Assembly: GCF_018599185.1 (NCBI RefSeq)
Contig: NZ_JAHFVL010000001.1
Location: 1,426,001-1,490,000, forward strand
Reading direction: 5' to 3'
DNA length: 64,000 bases
Origin: Rhodanobacter sp. LX-99
GTDB taxonomy: Bacteria; Pseudomonadota; Gammaproteobacteria; Xanthomonadales; Rhodanobacteraceae
A program made the translations under genes and the position numbers. Positions 25,383-42,154 of this stretch are shown here, one piece after another; the stretch's first letter is position 1, and each line of letters begins with the position of its first letter. The notes under the pieces are model-generated. The model was not told where the DNA came from and ran no database searches. It was given only the letters and a program-made list of their open reading frames with translations.

Positions 25383-25982
25383 ATGGCCATCAAACCGTAC
25401 TCGCCCGCCTGCGAGCGCAATCGCGAACCGATCCTCGGCGTGCTGCGCGAGTATTTTTCCGATCGCCGGAAGGCGCTGGAGATCGGCAGCGGCACCGGCC
25501 AGCACGCGGTGCACTTCGCGGCGGCACTGCCCTGGCTGACCTGGCAAAGCTCCGATCGCGCGGAGAACCTGCCCGGCATCCGCGCCTGGCTGGATGAAGC
25601 GGCACTGCCGAACACGCCGGCACCGCTGGAGTTCGACGTCAACGGCAGCTGGCCGGCGGGGCCGTTCGACGCCGTGTTCAGCGCCAACACCTTGCACATC
25701 ATGGCCTGGCCCGAGGTGCAGCGGCTGTTCGCGCAATTGCCCGCGGTCGCCACCGACGACGCGGTCCTGATCGTCTACGGCCCGTTCAACGAGCAGGATC
25801 GCTACAGCAGCGAAAGCAATGCCGCGTTCGACCAGTGGCTCAAGGCGCGCGGTGCACATATGGCAATCCGCGATGCCGGAGCCGTCGACGCCTTGGCCGA
25901 CGCCGCCGGCTTCCGCCTGCTCGCCGACATCGCGATGCCGGCCAACAACCGCTGCCGCGTGTGGCGGCGCATGCGCGGCTGA
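25383..25982 (+). CDS. DUF938 SAM-dependent methyltransferase-like protein
   Basis: A 199-residue class I methyltransferase-like protein of the DUF938 family. It starts with the family segment KPYSPACERNREPILGVL, followed by the SAM-binding motif I ALEIGSGTGQHAVHFA and the post-motif TWQSSDRAENLPGI. A later VLIVYGPFNEQDRYSSESNAAFD is also characteristic. The human homologue METTL26 is uncharacterised and no substrate is known. The start is 2 bases after the stop of the ATPase-STAS gene, which suggests a shared transcript even though base composition returns to the genome norm here. Confidence 0.9.
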   Translation: MAIKPYSPACERNREPILGVLREYFSDRRKALEIGSGTGQHAVHFAAALPWLTWQSSDRAENLPGIRAWLDEAALPNTPAPLEFDVNGSWPAGPFDAVFSANTLHIMAWPEVQRLFAQLPAVATDDAVLIVYGPFNEQDRYSSESNAAFDQWLKARGAHMAIRDAGAVDALADAAGFRLLADIAMPANNRCRVWRRMRG

Positions 25983-26027
25983 ATACCCGCGCCTGCACGA
26001 TCGCGCCGAACCGGGTACAAAGGCGGC

Positions 26028-26429
26028 ATGAAGTCGATCGACACGCTGACTCCCTGCCCCTGCGGCAACCCGGCCGGTTACAGCCAATGCTGCGGGCCGT
26101 TGCACGACGGCGCCATCGCCGCCACGGCCGAACAACTGATGCGTTCGCGCTACAGCGCCTACGTGCTCAAGCGCGAGGATTACCTGCTCGCCAGCTGGCA
26201 TCCCGACACGCGGCCGGCCTCGCTGCGGTTGTCCGCGCAGCAGCCGCCGCCGACCTGGCTGGGGCTGGAAGTGCGCCGCCAGCAACGCGTCGACGACGAC
26301 CACGCCATCGTGGAGTTCGTCGCCCGCTACCGCCTCGGCGGCGGCCGCGCACAGCGCCAGCACGAGACCAGCCGCTTCGTGCGCGCAGACGGCCGCTGGT
26401 ACTACCACGACGGCGAGTTGAAAAGCTGA
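26028..26429 (+). CDS. YchJ family protein with SEC-C zinc motif
   Basis: A 133-residue protein. The N terminus has the SEC-C-type metal motif CPCGNPAGYSQCCGPLH, followed by the YchJ signature AEQLMRSRYSAYVLKREDYLLASWH. A SnoaL/NTF2-like middle domain follows (RYRLGGGRAQRQHETSRFVRADGRWYYHDG). Family members are cytoplasmic and of unknown role. Length is close to E. coli YchJ (152) but lacks its C-terminal SEC-C copy. It converges with ligB, with 3 bases between the stops. Confidence 0.9.
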   Translation: MKSIDTLTPCPCGNPAGYSQCCGPLHDGAIAATAEQLMRSRYSAYVLKREDYLLASWHPDTRPASLRLSAQQPPPTWLGLEVRRQQRVDDDHAIVEFVARYRLGGGRAQRQHETSRFVRADGRWYYHDGELKS

Positions 26430-26432
26430 CGC

Positions 26433-28157
<1,725 letters not shown>

Positions 28158-28217
28158 CTAGCCAGCGGTCATCGGCGCAGGCAGCCGCCGATGCCGATCG
28201 CATGCGTAGGCGCCGGG

Positions 28218-28994
28218 CTAGCGCTGCAGCGCCAGCTCGCCGAAGCGCAGCATCGTCTCGCCGTGGAAGCGGCCGTTCGGCCCGAAGCGCCGCTCTGCGA
28301 TCACGCCATGGCCATCGTGGCCGATCGCCACCACGGTGCTGGCGCGGGTGCCGTACTGCTCGCCGCGGATGAATGCCGACGACAGCCAGCGCTCGCGCTC
28401 CAGCCCCACACCGGTATCCGGCAGCTGTGCCTCCGGCGCCTGCCGCTCGTCGGCGAGCGCCTCGAACAGCGGCGCGAAATCCGCGTCGCCGCCAGCATCG
28501 ATCCACTGCTGCAGCCGCTGCATCAGCGCGCGGGTCTTCGGCCACGGCGTGTTGAAGTCGGCGTTCGACAGGCCGTGTACGCCGGGGATCACCGCCTGCG
28601 CGCGGGGTTCGGGTCGGTTGCCCAAATAGAACGCCTCGCGCACATCGAAGGTAAGCAGGTTGAACGGGCGATAGTCGGCGGCCGTGCGCAGCAGTTGCCG
28701 CGCGTGCGTGGCGGCATCGACATCGCCACGAAGATAGTCGGTGGCGAGCAGGCCGCGCGAGGTGCCGAGCTGCGGATCGCGCGGGTCGCGCACGTTGGTC
28801 ACCACGCAGCAGCGCCCGCCGTCGGCAACGCCCAGCCAGGTGCCGCCGGCCTCGAGGTCGCGCCCGCCGACGATCGGCGCGTCGTCCCAGCGCGCCAGCG
28901 CCGCACTGGGCCGCGCATGGAATTCATCACGATTGCCGGCCAGCAGCAGGCGCCAGCGCGGATGTGTGTTCCAGGCAAACGCGATCAGGCACAT
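28218..28994 (-). CDS. NRDE/TANGO2 family protein
   Basis: A 258-residue protein of the NRDE family, related to eukaryotic TANGO2. It begins MCLIAFAW and carries the defining NRDE motif in GNRDEFHARPSA (residues about 20-31), then GGTWLGVADGGR and VTNVRD. The Cys at position 2 suggests an N-terminal nucleophile fold. TANGO2-like proteins have been linked to heme or lipid handling in other organisms, but no activity is proven. It starts 9 bases after the gltD stop, so it is probably the third gene of the gltBD transcript. Confidence 0.88.
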   Translation of the reverse strand: MCLIAFAWNTHPRWRLLLAGNRDEFHARPSAALARWDDAPIVGGRDLEAGGTWLGVADGGRCCVVTNVRDPRDPQLGTSRGLLATDYLRGDVDAATHARQLLRTAADYRPFNLLTFDVREAFYLGNRPEPRAQAVIPGVHGLSNADFNTPWPKTRALMQRLQQWIDAGGDADFAPLFEALADERQAPEAQLPDTGVGLERERWLSSAFIRGEQYGTRASTVVAIGHDGHGVIAERRFGPNGRFHGETMLRFGELALQR

Positions 28995-29003
28995 GCGCGA
29001 AAC

Positions 29004-34894
<5,891 letters not shown>

Positions 34895-34964
34895 CTACCC
34901 CTCCGGGCTGCGCAGGTCGCCGCGATGCCGAGGGCACCAATCGTTTTGCGCAGGAACGGCTCCG

Positions 34965-34993
34965 ACTAAAACACAATTGTTGCGCCGCGTCAA
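34965..34993 (-). promoter_or_regulatory. Sigma-70 promoter of gltBD
   Basis: On the minus strand, TTGACG (complement of 34988-34993) is followed by a 17-base spacer and TTTAGT (complement of 34965-34970), giving 5/6 and 4/6 consensus matches. It predicts a leader of about 65 bases before the gltB ATG. The spacer contains CAACAATTGT, a short dyad that could be an operator. Confidence 0.55.
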
Positions 34994-35063
34994 AGAGCGG
35001 GTATGGACGTCTAAACTTCTTAACGTTCGTGGCAGCCGGCAGACCGCGCCACGCGGCCATTGC

Positions 35064-35125
35064 GCGAGGCACGCGCGCCGGTGCCGGCGCGCGTGCCTCG
35101 CCGGCCGAAGCTTCCGCTCGGCCGG
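35064..35125. terminator. Two adjoining strong hairpins between gltB and the TonB receptor
   Basis: The first has two perfect 18-base arms (35064-35081 and 35084-35101) separated by only TG. The second has perfect 8-base arms (35101-35108 and 35118-35125) with a 9-base loop. They lie 7-68 bases beyond the stop of the TonB receptor gene on the minus strand. No T run follows on either strand. They may end receptor transcripts and shield the gltB promoter on the other side; being palindromic they could also act on antisense transcripts. Confidence 0.6.
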
Positions 35126-35131
35126 TCGGGT

Positions 35132-37972
35132 TTACATCTTGTACTTCACGCCCACCGTGTAGAACCGGCCGACCATGCCGGCCTGCGCCCAGGTCGGGTT
35201 GTAGTTGTTGCCTGCGTAGTTGCTCGGGTCGAACGGCGCCTCGCGATTGAAGGCATTCAGGATCGATGCGGTCAGCGCGAAGTGGTCGTTGAAGTCGTAG
35301 CTTCCGGTCAGGTCGAACGTGGTGAACGACGCCACATGGCAGCTCGGCGGGAACGGGTCGCCGTTGTCGTCCACCGAGATGCAGCCCTCGCCATTGTCCG
35401 GCGCGGTCATCGAGATGCCGCTGGTGTAGTAGAGCGTGCCGGTGACCGTGGCATGGCCGAAGCTGAGGCTGTTCGACCAGGAAGCGCGGTCGCGCGGCGT
35501 GCCCGCGCCCGAGGACAGCGCGTACGGCCCGTGCGTGCCGACGAAGCGTTGCACCGTGCCGTCCTGCAGGGTCAGGTTCCACTCGAAGATGCGCGTGGCG
35601 CTGAACTCGCTGCGCAGCTTCGTGCCTGCGCCGAGATCGAAATTGCCGATCAGGTCAAGGTCGACGCCCTTGGTCTGCAGCGAGTTCTGGTTGACGTACG
35701 GCGCCATCACCACGACCGGCTTCGGCAGCAGGTCCGGATGCTCCGGATCGGGGACGTCGGCGATGACGGCCGAGTTCGGCGGCAGCGGCTGGCCGGCGAA
35801 GTAGGCGTCGAGAACGGCCTGCGTATCCTGCTGGCCGATCACGCCGGTCTTCTTGATGTCGTAGTAGTCCAGCGAGGCGCTGAGCTGCTCGATCGGCTGG
35901 TAGACCACGCCGAAGGTCCAGCTCTTCGAACGTTCCGGCTTGATGTTCGGGTTGCCGATGGTGTCGTAGGCGAGCCCGTAGGGCCGCACATAGGCGTTGT
36001 TGCCGTGCGCCGCGGCGTAATCGTCCGGCACGGTGTAGGTGGCGAAGCCCTCCGATTCGCTGGAGCCGTTCTCGGCGAAGCTCGGCGCGCGGAAGCCCTT
36101 GGACCAGGTGCCGCGAACCGCCAGCGATTCGATCGGCTTCCACTTGAAGCCGATCTTCGGCGAGAAGTTGTTGCCGAAGTCGGAGTAGTGGTCGAAGCGG
36201 CCGGAGGCGTCGACTTCCAGCGATTCCAGGAACGGCGCGTCCAGCTCGGCGTAGGCACCGGACACGGTGCGCTTGCCGAAGGTATGCGCCACGCCGAGGC
36301 CCTGGGCCTGCAGCCCCGGGTTCAGATCAGGATCGTGCTGCTCCTCGTGGCGCACGTCGACGCCGGTGGCAAAGCCCAGCGAGCCGCCGGGCAGGTCCAT
36401 CAGGGGACGCGAGACGTGGAAGTCGATCGACTGCAGGTCGGTGGTCGATTTCTTGTGCAGCACCGGCGCCAGCTCGGCGAGCAGCTGCGGCGAGTTCTGC
36501 GACGGGTCGAGGAAGTTGTAGCTGCCGTCGTTCACGACCTGGATCAGCTTGTTGTAGTTGAGGAAGCCGTAGTTGTCGACGGTAAGCGAGTTGTGGTTGA
36601 ACACCAGCGCGCTGTCGTAGTTCCACTCGCCCATGGTGCCGTGGATGCCGCCGACCAGACGCGTATTGTCGTTGTCCTGCTTCGCGCCGCCCTTGATGCC
36701 GCCGAACGCATAGGTGATCAGCGCCGGCTGGTCGAAGGGATTGTTCGGATTGTCCGAGCCGTCCGGCAAGGTCGCCGGCAGCACGAGCGAGCGCGTATTG
36801 ACCGGCGTGCCCGCGCGGATCTGCGGCGGACCGCCGGCGACGTCGGTCTTGTTGCTGTACACGCTGGCGCCCACGTAGGCCTCGCTGGTGTCGCCCACCT
36901 TGATGGTCAGGCGGCCGTAGGCGCCGAGGCGTTTCTCTTTCGGCTGCAGGTCGGTGTACTGGCTGACGAAGTTCTGCTCGCAACCGCTGCCGAGGTCATT
37001 GGTCACCGGTGTCGTGTCCGGACCGCAGGGCCGCAGCGGCTGCCACAGCGAGCCGTCGACCGCGGTGCCGGTCAGCATGCCGCCCGGTCCGTTCGGACCG
37101 GGCACGGCCGGCCGCACCATGCCGTAGATCGAGCCGGCGTTGAAACCGGGCTGGCCGTTGGTGGCGTCGCTGCCGCCGATCCGGCTGAGATCGGTGGAGT
37201 TGTACGGAAAGCCGCGGTCGCGCGCCCAGATGCGGTCGTCGTTCTGCGCCTCGATGCTGCCATAGGCATTCCAGCCGTCCTTCGCGAGATCGCCGCCGCC
37301 GAACAGCAGGGTGGCGCGGCGCGTGGTGCCGCCGCCCTTCTGCGACGTGCCGACGTCGGCGGTGGCCTGCAGCCCCTTGAAGTCGTGCTTGAGGATGATG
37401 TTGACGACGCCGGCGATCGCGTCGGCGCCGTACAGCGAGGAGGCGCCGTCTTTCAGCACGTCGATGCGCTCGATCGCGTTCACCGGGATCGTGTTGAGGT
37501 CGACGAAGGTGCGCTGGCCGTCGTCCGCCAGCGGGTAATTGGCCGAGCGGCGGCCATCGATCAGCACCAGGGTCGAGTTCACCGTCAGGCCGCGCAGCGC
37601 GACACCGGCGGAACCCGCGGCGAATCCGGCGGTGAAGGCGGTGGGAATCGAACCGCTGTTGTCCGCGGAAATCGCGCGCACCACGTCGTTGACGGTCTTC
37701 AGGCCGCTGCGCTCGATCTGGGCGGCGGTGATCACGGTGACCGGCGAGGGCGTCTCCAGGTCGACTCGCGGGATCGCCGAGCCGGTCACCGTGACGGACT
37801 GCAATTCCTGCACGTTCTGGCCGGTGGGCGCAGGCGGGTTTTGCGTAGCCTGCGAGTTCTGCGCAGCGGTCCGGGTCTGCGGGGCGTCGGCGGGTGGTGC
37901 GCTTTGCGCGAGGGCGGCAGCTATCGGGGACAGGGCCAGGCCCGCCAGCGAAATGACAAGCGTGCGTTTCAT
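35132..37972 (-). CDS. TonB-dependent outer-membrane receptor
   Basis: A 946-residue outer-membrane receptor with a signal peptide (MKRTLVISLAGLALSPIAAALAQ), a low-complexity linker, and a plug domain starting LQSVTVTGSAIPRV. Plug motifs include SPVTVITAAQIERSG, VALRGLTVNSTLVLIDGRR and VLKDGASSLYGADAIAGVVNIIL. The rest is a large beta barrel ending in GRFYTVGVKYKM. Such receptors import siderophores, vitamin B12 or sugars using TonB energy; the substrate cannot be read here. The ATG at 37972 is chosen over 37978 because GGAGG lies 8 bases before it. No neighbouring regulator or transporter identifies the ligand. Confidence 0.92.
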   Translation of the reverse strand: MKRTLVISLAGLALSPIAAALAQSAPPADAPQTRTAAQNSQATQNPPAPTGQNVQELQSVTVTGSAIPRVDLETPSPVTVITAAQIERSGLKTVNDVVRAISADNSGSIPTAFTAGFAAGSAGVALRGLTVNSTLVLIDGRRSANYPLADDGQRTFVDLNTIPVNAIERIDVLKDGASSLYGADAIAGVVNIILKHDFKGLQATADVGTSQKGGGTTRRATLLFGGGDLAKDGWNAYGSIEAQNDDRIWARDRGFPYNSTDLSRIGGSDATNGQPGFNAGSIYGMVRPAVPGPNGPGGMLTGTAVDGSLWQPLRPCGPDTTPVTNDLGSGCEQNFVSQYTDLQPKEKRLGAYGRLTIKVGDTSEAYVGASVYSNKTDVAGGPPQIRAGTPVNTRSLVLPATLPDGSDNPNNPFDQPALITYAFGGIKGGAKQDNDNTRLVGGIHGTMGEWNYDSALVFNHNSLTVDNYGFLNYNKLIQVVNDGSYNFLDPSQNSPQLLAELAPVLHKKSTTDLQSIDFHVSRPLMDLPGGSLGFATGVDVRHEEQHDPDLNPGLQAQGLGVAHTFGKRTVSGAYAELDAPFLESLEVDASGRFDHYSDFGNNFSPKIGFKWKPIESLAVRGTWSKGFRAPSFAENGSSESEGFATYTVPDDYAAAHGNNAYVRPYGLAYDTIGNPNIKPERSKSWTFGVVYQPIEQLSASLDYYDIKKTGVIGQQDTQAVLDAYFAGQPLPPNSAVIADVPDPEHPDLLPKPVVVMAPYVNQNSLQTKGVDLDLIGNFDLGAGTKLRSEFSATRIFEWNLTLQDGTVQRFVGTHGPYALSSGAGTPRDRASWSNSLSFGHATVTGTLYYTSGISMTAPDNGEGCISVDDNGDPFPPSCHVASFTTFDLTGSYDFNDHFALTASILNAFNREAPFDPSNYAGNNYNPTWAQAGMVGRFYTVGVKYKM

Positions 37973-38296
37973 GGACATAACCTCCACTTGCTCCACTTGC
38001 GGAGCAATCGCGAGTCGCTCGGATCGATCGGGCAATGGAGAAGCAGGCAGTTGGGGTGGGGGGAAGCCAGCTTCTGCAACCGGCGAAAGGCCACGAGCGG
38101 GGGAAGGCCTTCGCAAACGCGGTTTAACACTTCGCTAATTCACGCTCAAGTGCCTAATTTCACGCTGTATTTCATGCATATTCCGGACCAAGGCTCACAC
38201 TCGCCCAGATGCCGCGTCGTGTTTTCCCGGCTATCCGGCAAGACGGGAGCAGCAGCTGTCTCGCCGTGCCCGCTCCGCTCGGGGATAATCGGCCGC
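37973..38296. other. 324-base divergent intergenic region (TonB receptor / envC)
   Basis: No gene is supported here. The part 37980-38110 is GC-rich with a tandem CCACTTGC duplication near 37983-37999. The part 38120-38190 is AT-richer and holds the CTAATT(T)CACGCT direct repeats annotated separately; the receptor promoter should lie here. GATAAT at 38284-38289 is a possible -10 hexamer but only 8 bases before the envC ATG. Confidence 0.5.
38135..38166. repeat. Direct repeat in the TonB receptor/envC control region
   Basis: CTAATTCACGCT (38135-38146) is repeated as CTAATTTCACGCT (38154-38166), about two helical turns apart. CACTT at about 38128-38132 and AAGTG at 38148-38152 bracket the first copy as a small inverted repeat. 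On the minus strand TTGAGC could be a -35 element between the copies. A regulator site is likely but its ligand is unknown. Confidence 0.4.
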
Positions 38297-39514
38297 ATGC
38301 CCAAACCCGCCCGCTTCGCCGCCCGCCCCGTCCGCTGCCTGATATTCGCCGCACTGCTGGGCTGTCTGGCCATCACGCCGCTGCAGGCACGCCAGGACAG
38401 CAAGAGCGAACAGGCCGAGGCGAAGCAGAAGCTGGCCGAACTGCGCCACAAGATGGAGGCGCTCGCAAAGGAGCAGGCCGACACCGCGGCCCGGCGCGAC
38501 AGCGTCAACGCCGAACTGGCCAAGCAGGCCAATGCGCTGGCCGGTGCGGCGCGTGCGGTACGCCAGACCGATGCCGAGCTGGCTGCCAAGCAGCAGCAGC
38601 TGGATCAACTGCAGCAACAGCGCACCGCGCTGAAGCAGACGCTGGACAGCCAGCGCGCCGCGATCGCCGACCTGCTGCGCGCCACCTATGCGCTCGGCCA
38701 CGGCTCGGACCTGCGCCTGCTGCTGGGCGACGAGGACGTGGCGCGCATCGCGCGCGCGCTGGTCTACTCGAAGTACTTCCAGCAGGACCGCGTGCAGCGC
38801 GTGCAGCGATTGATGGCCGACCTGGCCAAACTGCAGGAACTGGAAGATGCGATCACCGCCGAACAGCAGGCTCTGCAGGCGACCCGGACCCAGCGCGAGC
38901 AGCAGGCGGCCGCGCTGGCCAAACAGCGCGCCGCGCAGCAGAAGCTGGCCGCCGAGACCGACGCCCGGTACAAGGACCAGGCGCAGCGGCTGGCCGCGCT
39001 GAAGCAGAACGCGCAATCGCTCAACAACCTGCTCGCCAAGCTGCAGAAGGCGATCGACGAAGCCGCCACCCGCGCCGCCGCCGAACGTGCCGCGGCCATC
39101 AGGAAGCACCCCGGGCGCAAGCCGCCACCGCCGATCGAGGTCGGCGGCGCCAGCGCCAACATCCGCGGCAACCTGCCGTGGCCGGCCAGCGGCGTGGTCA
39201 ACAGCTACGGCAACGGCGTGCTGATCAAGGCCAGCGGCGGCAGCGAGATCCACGCGGTGGCGCGCGGCCGGGTGATCTACGCCGGCTTCCTGCGCGGCTA
39301 CGGCATGCTGCTGATCCTCAACCACGGCAACGGCTGGATGAGCATGTACGGCAACAACGAAACCCTGCTGCACGACGTCGGCGACCAGGTCGAGGCAGGC
39401 CAGGCGATCGGCACCGCCAGCCCGCCCACCGGCGCCAACACCGGCGTCTATTTCGAGCTGCGCCGGAACAACCAGCCGGTCGATCCGCGCAGCTGGCTGA
39501 GCCAGCGCCGTTGA
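38297..39514 (+). CDS. envC: EnvC-like murein hydrolase activator (degenerate LytM/M23 domain)
   Basis: EnvC activates AmiA/AmiB amidases at the septum under FtsEX control. The 405-residue protein has an N-terminal export signal (hydrophobic stretch CLIFAALLGCLAITPLQA), a long coiled coil (about 35-255) rich in Gln and Ala, and a C-terminal LytM domain. The usual zinc ligands are gone: the HxxxD site reads NGVLIKAS, the Y-x-H-L site reads YGNNE, and the HxH site reads GVYFE. This is the same loss as in E. coli EnvC (YGYNQ, LYFE), so it should be a non-catalytic activator. ftsEX lies about 5.5 kb away in this window. Confidence 0.9.
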   Translation: MPKPARFAARPVRCLIFAALLGCLAITPLQARQDSKSEQAEAKQKLAELRHKMEALAKEQADTAARRDSVNAELAKQANALAGAARAVRQTDAELAAKQQQLDQLQQQRTALKQTLDSQRAAIADLLRATYALGHGSDLRLLLGDEDVARIARALVYSKYFQQDRVQRVQRLMADLAKLQELEDAITAEQQALQATRTQREQQAAALAKQRAAQQKLAAETDARYKDQAQRLAALKQNAQSLNNLLAKLQKAIDEAATRAAAERAAAIRKHPGRKPPPPIEVGGASANIRGNLPWPASGVVNSYGNGVLIKASGGSEIHAVARGRVIYAGFLRGYGMLLILNHGNGWMSMYGNNETLLHDVGDQVEAGQAIGTASPPTGANTGVYFELRRNNQPVDPRSWLSQRR

Positions 39515-39645
39515 CGCGCCCGCCGCCGCATCGCAGGCTAGGAACGAGTTAACGCTGAATTACCCCGGCATCTGGTTGTCTCATGCCTGCCCACATTTTC
39601 CGTCGCGCTCCGGCGCGGCGCTGTCTGCTGTACGGAGTCACACGC

Positions 39646-41049
39646 ATGCGCCTTTCCCCTTCTAGTCCGACGATCGGCATGGCGGTCCTGCTGCTGGCCG
39701 TTCCGTTCCTGCTGGCCGCGCCGGATGCCCGCGCGCAGAACGCGCCGGCCGCTGCCGCCAGCGTGGCGGCGCCGCCGGTCGACCTGCCGGCCACCAGCAG
39801 CAGCGCCGACGCACCGGCCGGCACCAGCTCCGCCGGCCAGGTGGACCTGGACGATATCCGCAACTTCAGCCGCGTCTACGAAGTGGTGCGCCAGGCGTAC
39901 GTGGAGAAGGTCGACAACAAGACCCTGATGAAGGCCGCCATCACCGGCATGCTCAGCGGCCTCGACCCGCACAGCGAATACCTGGACAAGGACGGCCTGA
40001 CCCAGCTCAGCGAGGACACCACCGGCGAGTACAGCGGCCTCGGCATCGAGGTGCTGCAGGTCGACGGCGGCCTGCGCATCGTCTCGCCGATCGACGACAC
40101 CCCCGCCGCGCGCGCCGGCATCAAGCCGGGCGACAGCATCGTCAAGATCAACGGCGCCCTGATCGACGCACAGAACGTGGACGAGATGTTCAAGCAACTG
40201 CGCGGCAAGCCGGGCAGCAAGATCGACCTGACCATCGTGCACCAGAACAGCGACAAGCTGATCGACCTGCACCTCGTGCGCCAGAACATCTCGATCAGCA
40301 GCGTCAAGGTGCGCGAGCTGGAGCCGGGCTACGTCTACATGCGGATCAGCCAGTTCCAGGACGACACCGCCGGCGACCTGGAGCAGAAGCTGGGGCAGCT
40401 GATCGCAAAGAACGGCGCGCCGAAAGGCGCCGTGCTCGACCTGCGCAACAACCCGGGCGGCCTGCTTACCGCGGCCGTGGGCGTCAGCGACGACTTTCTC
40501 GACGCCGGTACCATCGTCACCACCCGCGGCCGTCTGCAGGACGCGAACATGAGTTTCAACGCGCACCCGGGCGACCAGCTCGGCGGCGCACCGATGATCG
40601 TGCTGACCAACAACGGCACCGCCTCGGCCGCCGAGATCGTCTCCGGCGCGCTGAAGGACAACCGCCGCGCGCTGATCATGGGCCAGCGCACGTTCGGCAA
40701 GGGCGTGGTGCAGACCGTGCTGCCGCTGGATGCCGAGCATGCGGTGAAGATCACCACGGCGCGCTACTACACGCCGAACGGCACCTCGATCCAGGCCGAG
40801 GGCATCAAGCCCGACATCGCGCTGGCCGACCTCACCGTGAACCCATCCGACCGCGGACCGGTGCTGATCAGTTCGGAAGCCGACCTGCCGAACCACCTGG
40901 CCAACGAGAAGGCTCAAGCCGGCATCGACATCAACGACGACGGCAGCGCCGCCGATGCCAAGCTGGCCACCAGCGACTACGCGCTGTCGCAGGCACTGAA
41001 CGTGCTCAAGGGCATGGCGCTGCGCCAGCCCGCCGCCGTCCGGCGCTGA
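39646..41049 (+). CDS. C-terminal processing protease, S41 family (CtpA-type)
   Basis: A 467-residue periplasmic serine protease. A signal peptide (about 1-38, ending APDARAQ) is followed by an Ala/Pro/Ser linker, the N-terminal helical part, and a PDZ domain (SGLGIEVLQVDGGLRIVSPIDDTPAARAG in parts). The protease core has the catalytic Ser in NNGTASAAEI and Lys in RTFGKGVVQT. CtpA-type enzymes trim proteins and control murein hydrolases. The ATG at 39646 has GGAG 9 bases upstream; the longer frame from 39583 would put charged residues before the signal. It follows envC after 131 bases, a common neighbour pair. Confidence 0.93.
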   Translation: MRLSPSSPTIGMAVLLLAVPFLLAAPDARAQNAPAAAASVAAPPVDLPATSSSADAPAGTSSAGQVDLDDIRNFSRVYEVVRQAYVEKVDNKTLMKAAITGMLSGLDPHSEYLDKDGLTQLSEDTTGEYSGLGIEVLQVDGGLRIVSPIDDTPAARAGIKPGDSIVKINGALIDAQNVDEMFKQLRGKPGSKIDLTIVHQNSDKLIDLHLVRQNISISSVKVRELEPGYVYMRISQFQDDTAGDLEQKLGQLIAKNGAPKGAVLDLRNNPGGLLTAAVGVSDDFLDAGTIVTTRGRLQDANMSFNAHPGDQLGGAPMIVLTNNGTASAAEIVSGALKDNRRALIMGQRTFGKGVVQTVLPLDAEHAVKITTARYYTPNGTSIQAEGIKPDIALADLTVNPSDRGPVLISSEADLPNHLANEKAQAGIDINDDGSAADAKLATSDYALSQALNVLKGMALRQPAAVRR

Positions 41050-41068
41050 CGCCACGACGGCACAAACA

Positions 41069-41094
41069 CAAACGGCCCCTCGCGGGGCCGTTTG
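41069..41094. terminator. Bidirectional stem-loop between ctpA-type gene and rpoH
   Basis: An 11-base perfect stem (CAAACGGCCCC at 41069-41079 with GGGGCCGTTTG at 41084-41094) closes a TCGC loop. The TTT in one arm and AAA in the other give short T runs in both directions, so it can serve the convergent protease and rpoH genes. Confidence 0.75.
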
Positions 41095-41127
41095 CATGAG
41101 CAACTCACTTGGTTGCGGCGCGGCGGC

Positions 41128-41994
<867 letters not shown>

Positions 41995-42024
41995 GGGTGG
42001 AACCTCCTGAAACGACGTCAAAGT

Positions 42025-42051
42025 TTAGCACTCGGGTAGTTGGAGTGCTAA
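42025..42051. promoter_or_regulatory. CIRCE element (HrcA operator) in the rpoH leader
   Basis: TTAGCACTC (42025-42033) and GAGTGCTAA (42043-42051) are a perfect match to the CIRCE consensus TTAGCACTC-N9-GAGTGCTAA. It lies 30 bases upstream of the rpoH ATG and about 28-54 bases after the predicted transcript start. CIRCE is bound by HrcA with GroEL feedback and normally controls groESL or dnaK. A further GCGCGG/CCGCGC hairpin (42053-42072) adjoins it. Confidence 0.93.
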
Positions 42052-42085
42052 GGCGCGGGAATGGTTCCGCGCTTTAATGAACTAA

Positions 42086-42114
42086 ATGGTATAGATATTG
42101 ATCGCCCTTGTCCA
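42086..42114 (-). promoter_or_regulatory. Putative rpoH promoter
   Basis: On the minus strand TGGACA (complement of 42109-42114, 5/6 match), a 17-base spacer, then TACCAT (complement of 42086-42091, 4/6 match). It would start transcription near 42079, upstream of the hairpin and CIRCE. No sigma-E or sigma-32 type promoter was obvious. Confidence 0.45.
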
Positions 42115-42154
42115 GCGTCTCATTCAGTCCGATATGAGGCTGGCAAAACCGCAT

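Noticed and set aside
35060-39514. A 1484-codon plus-strand frame ending with envC
   Set aside because: Only the part from 38297 is real (EnvC); the upstream part is antisense to the TonB receptor.
38297-39514. Calling the EnvC-like protein an active M23 peptidase
   Set aside because: All the usual zinc ligands of the LytM domain are replaced, as in E. coli EnvC, so catalysis is unlikely.
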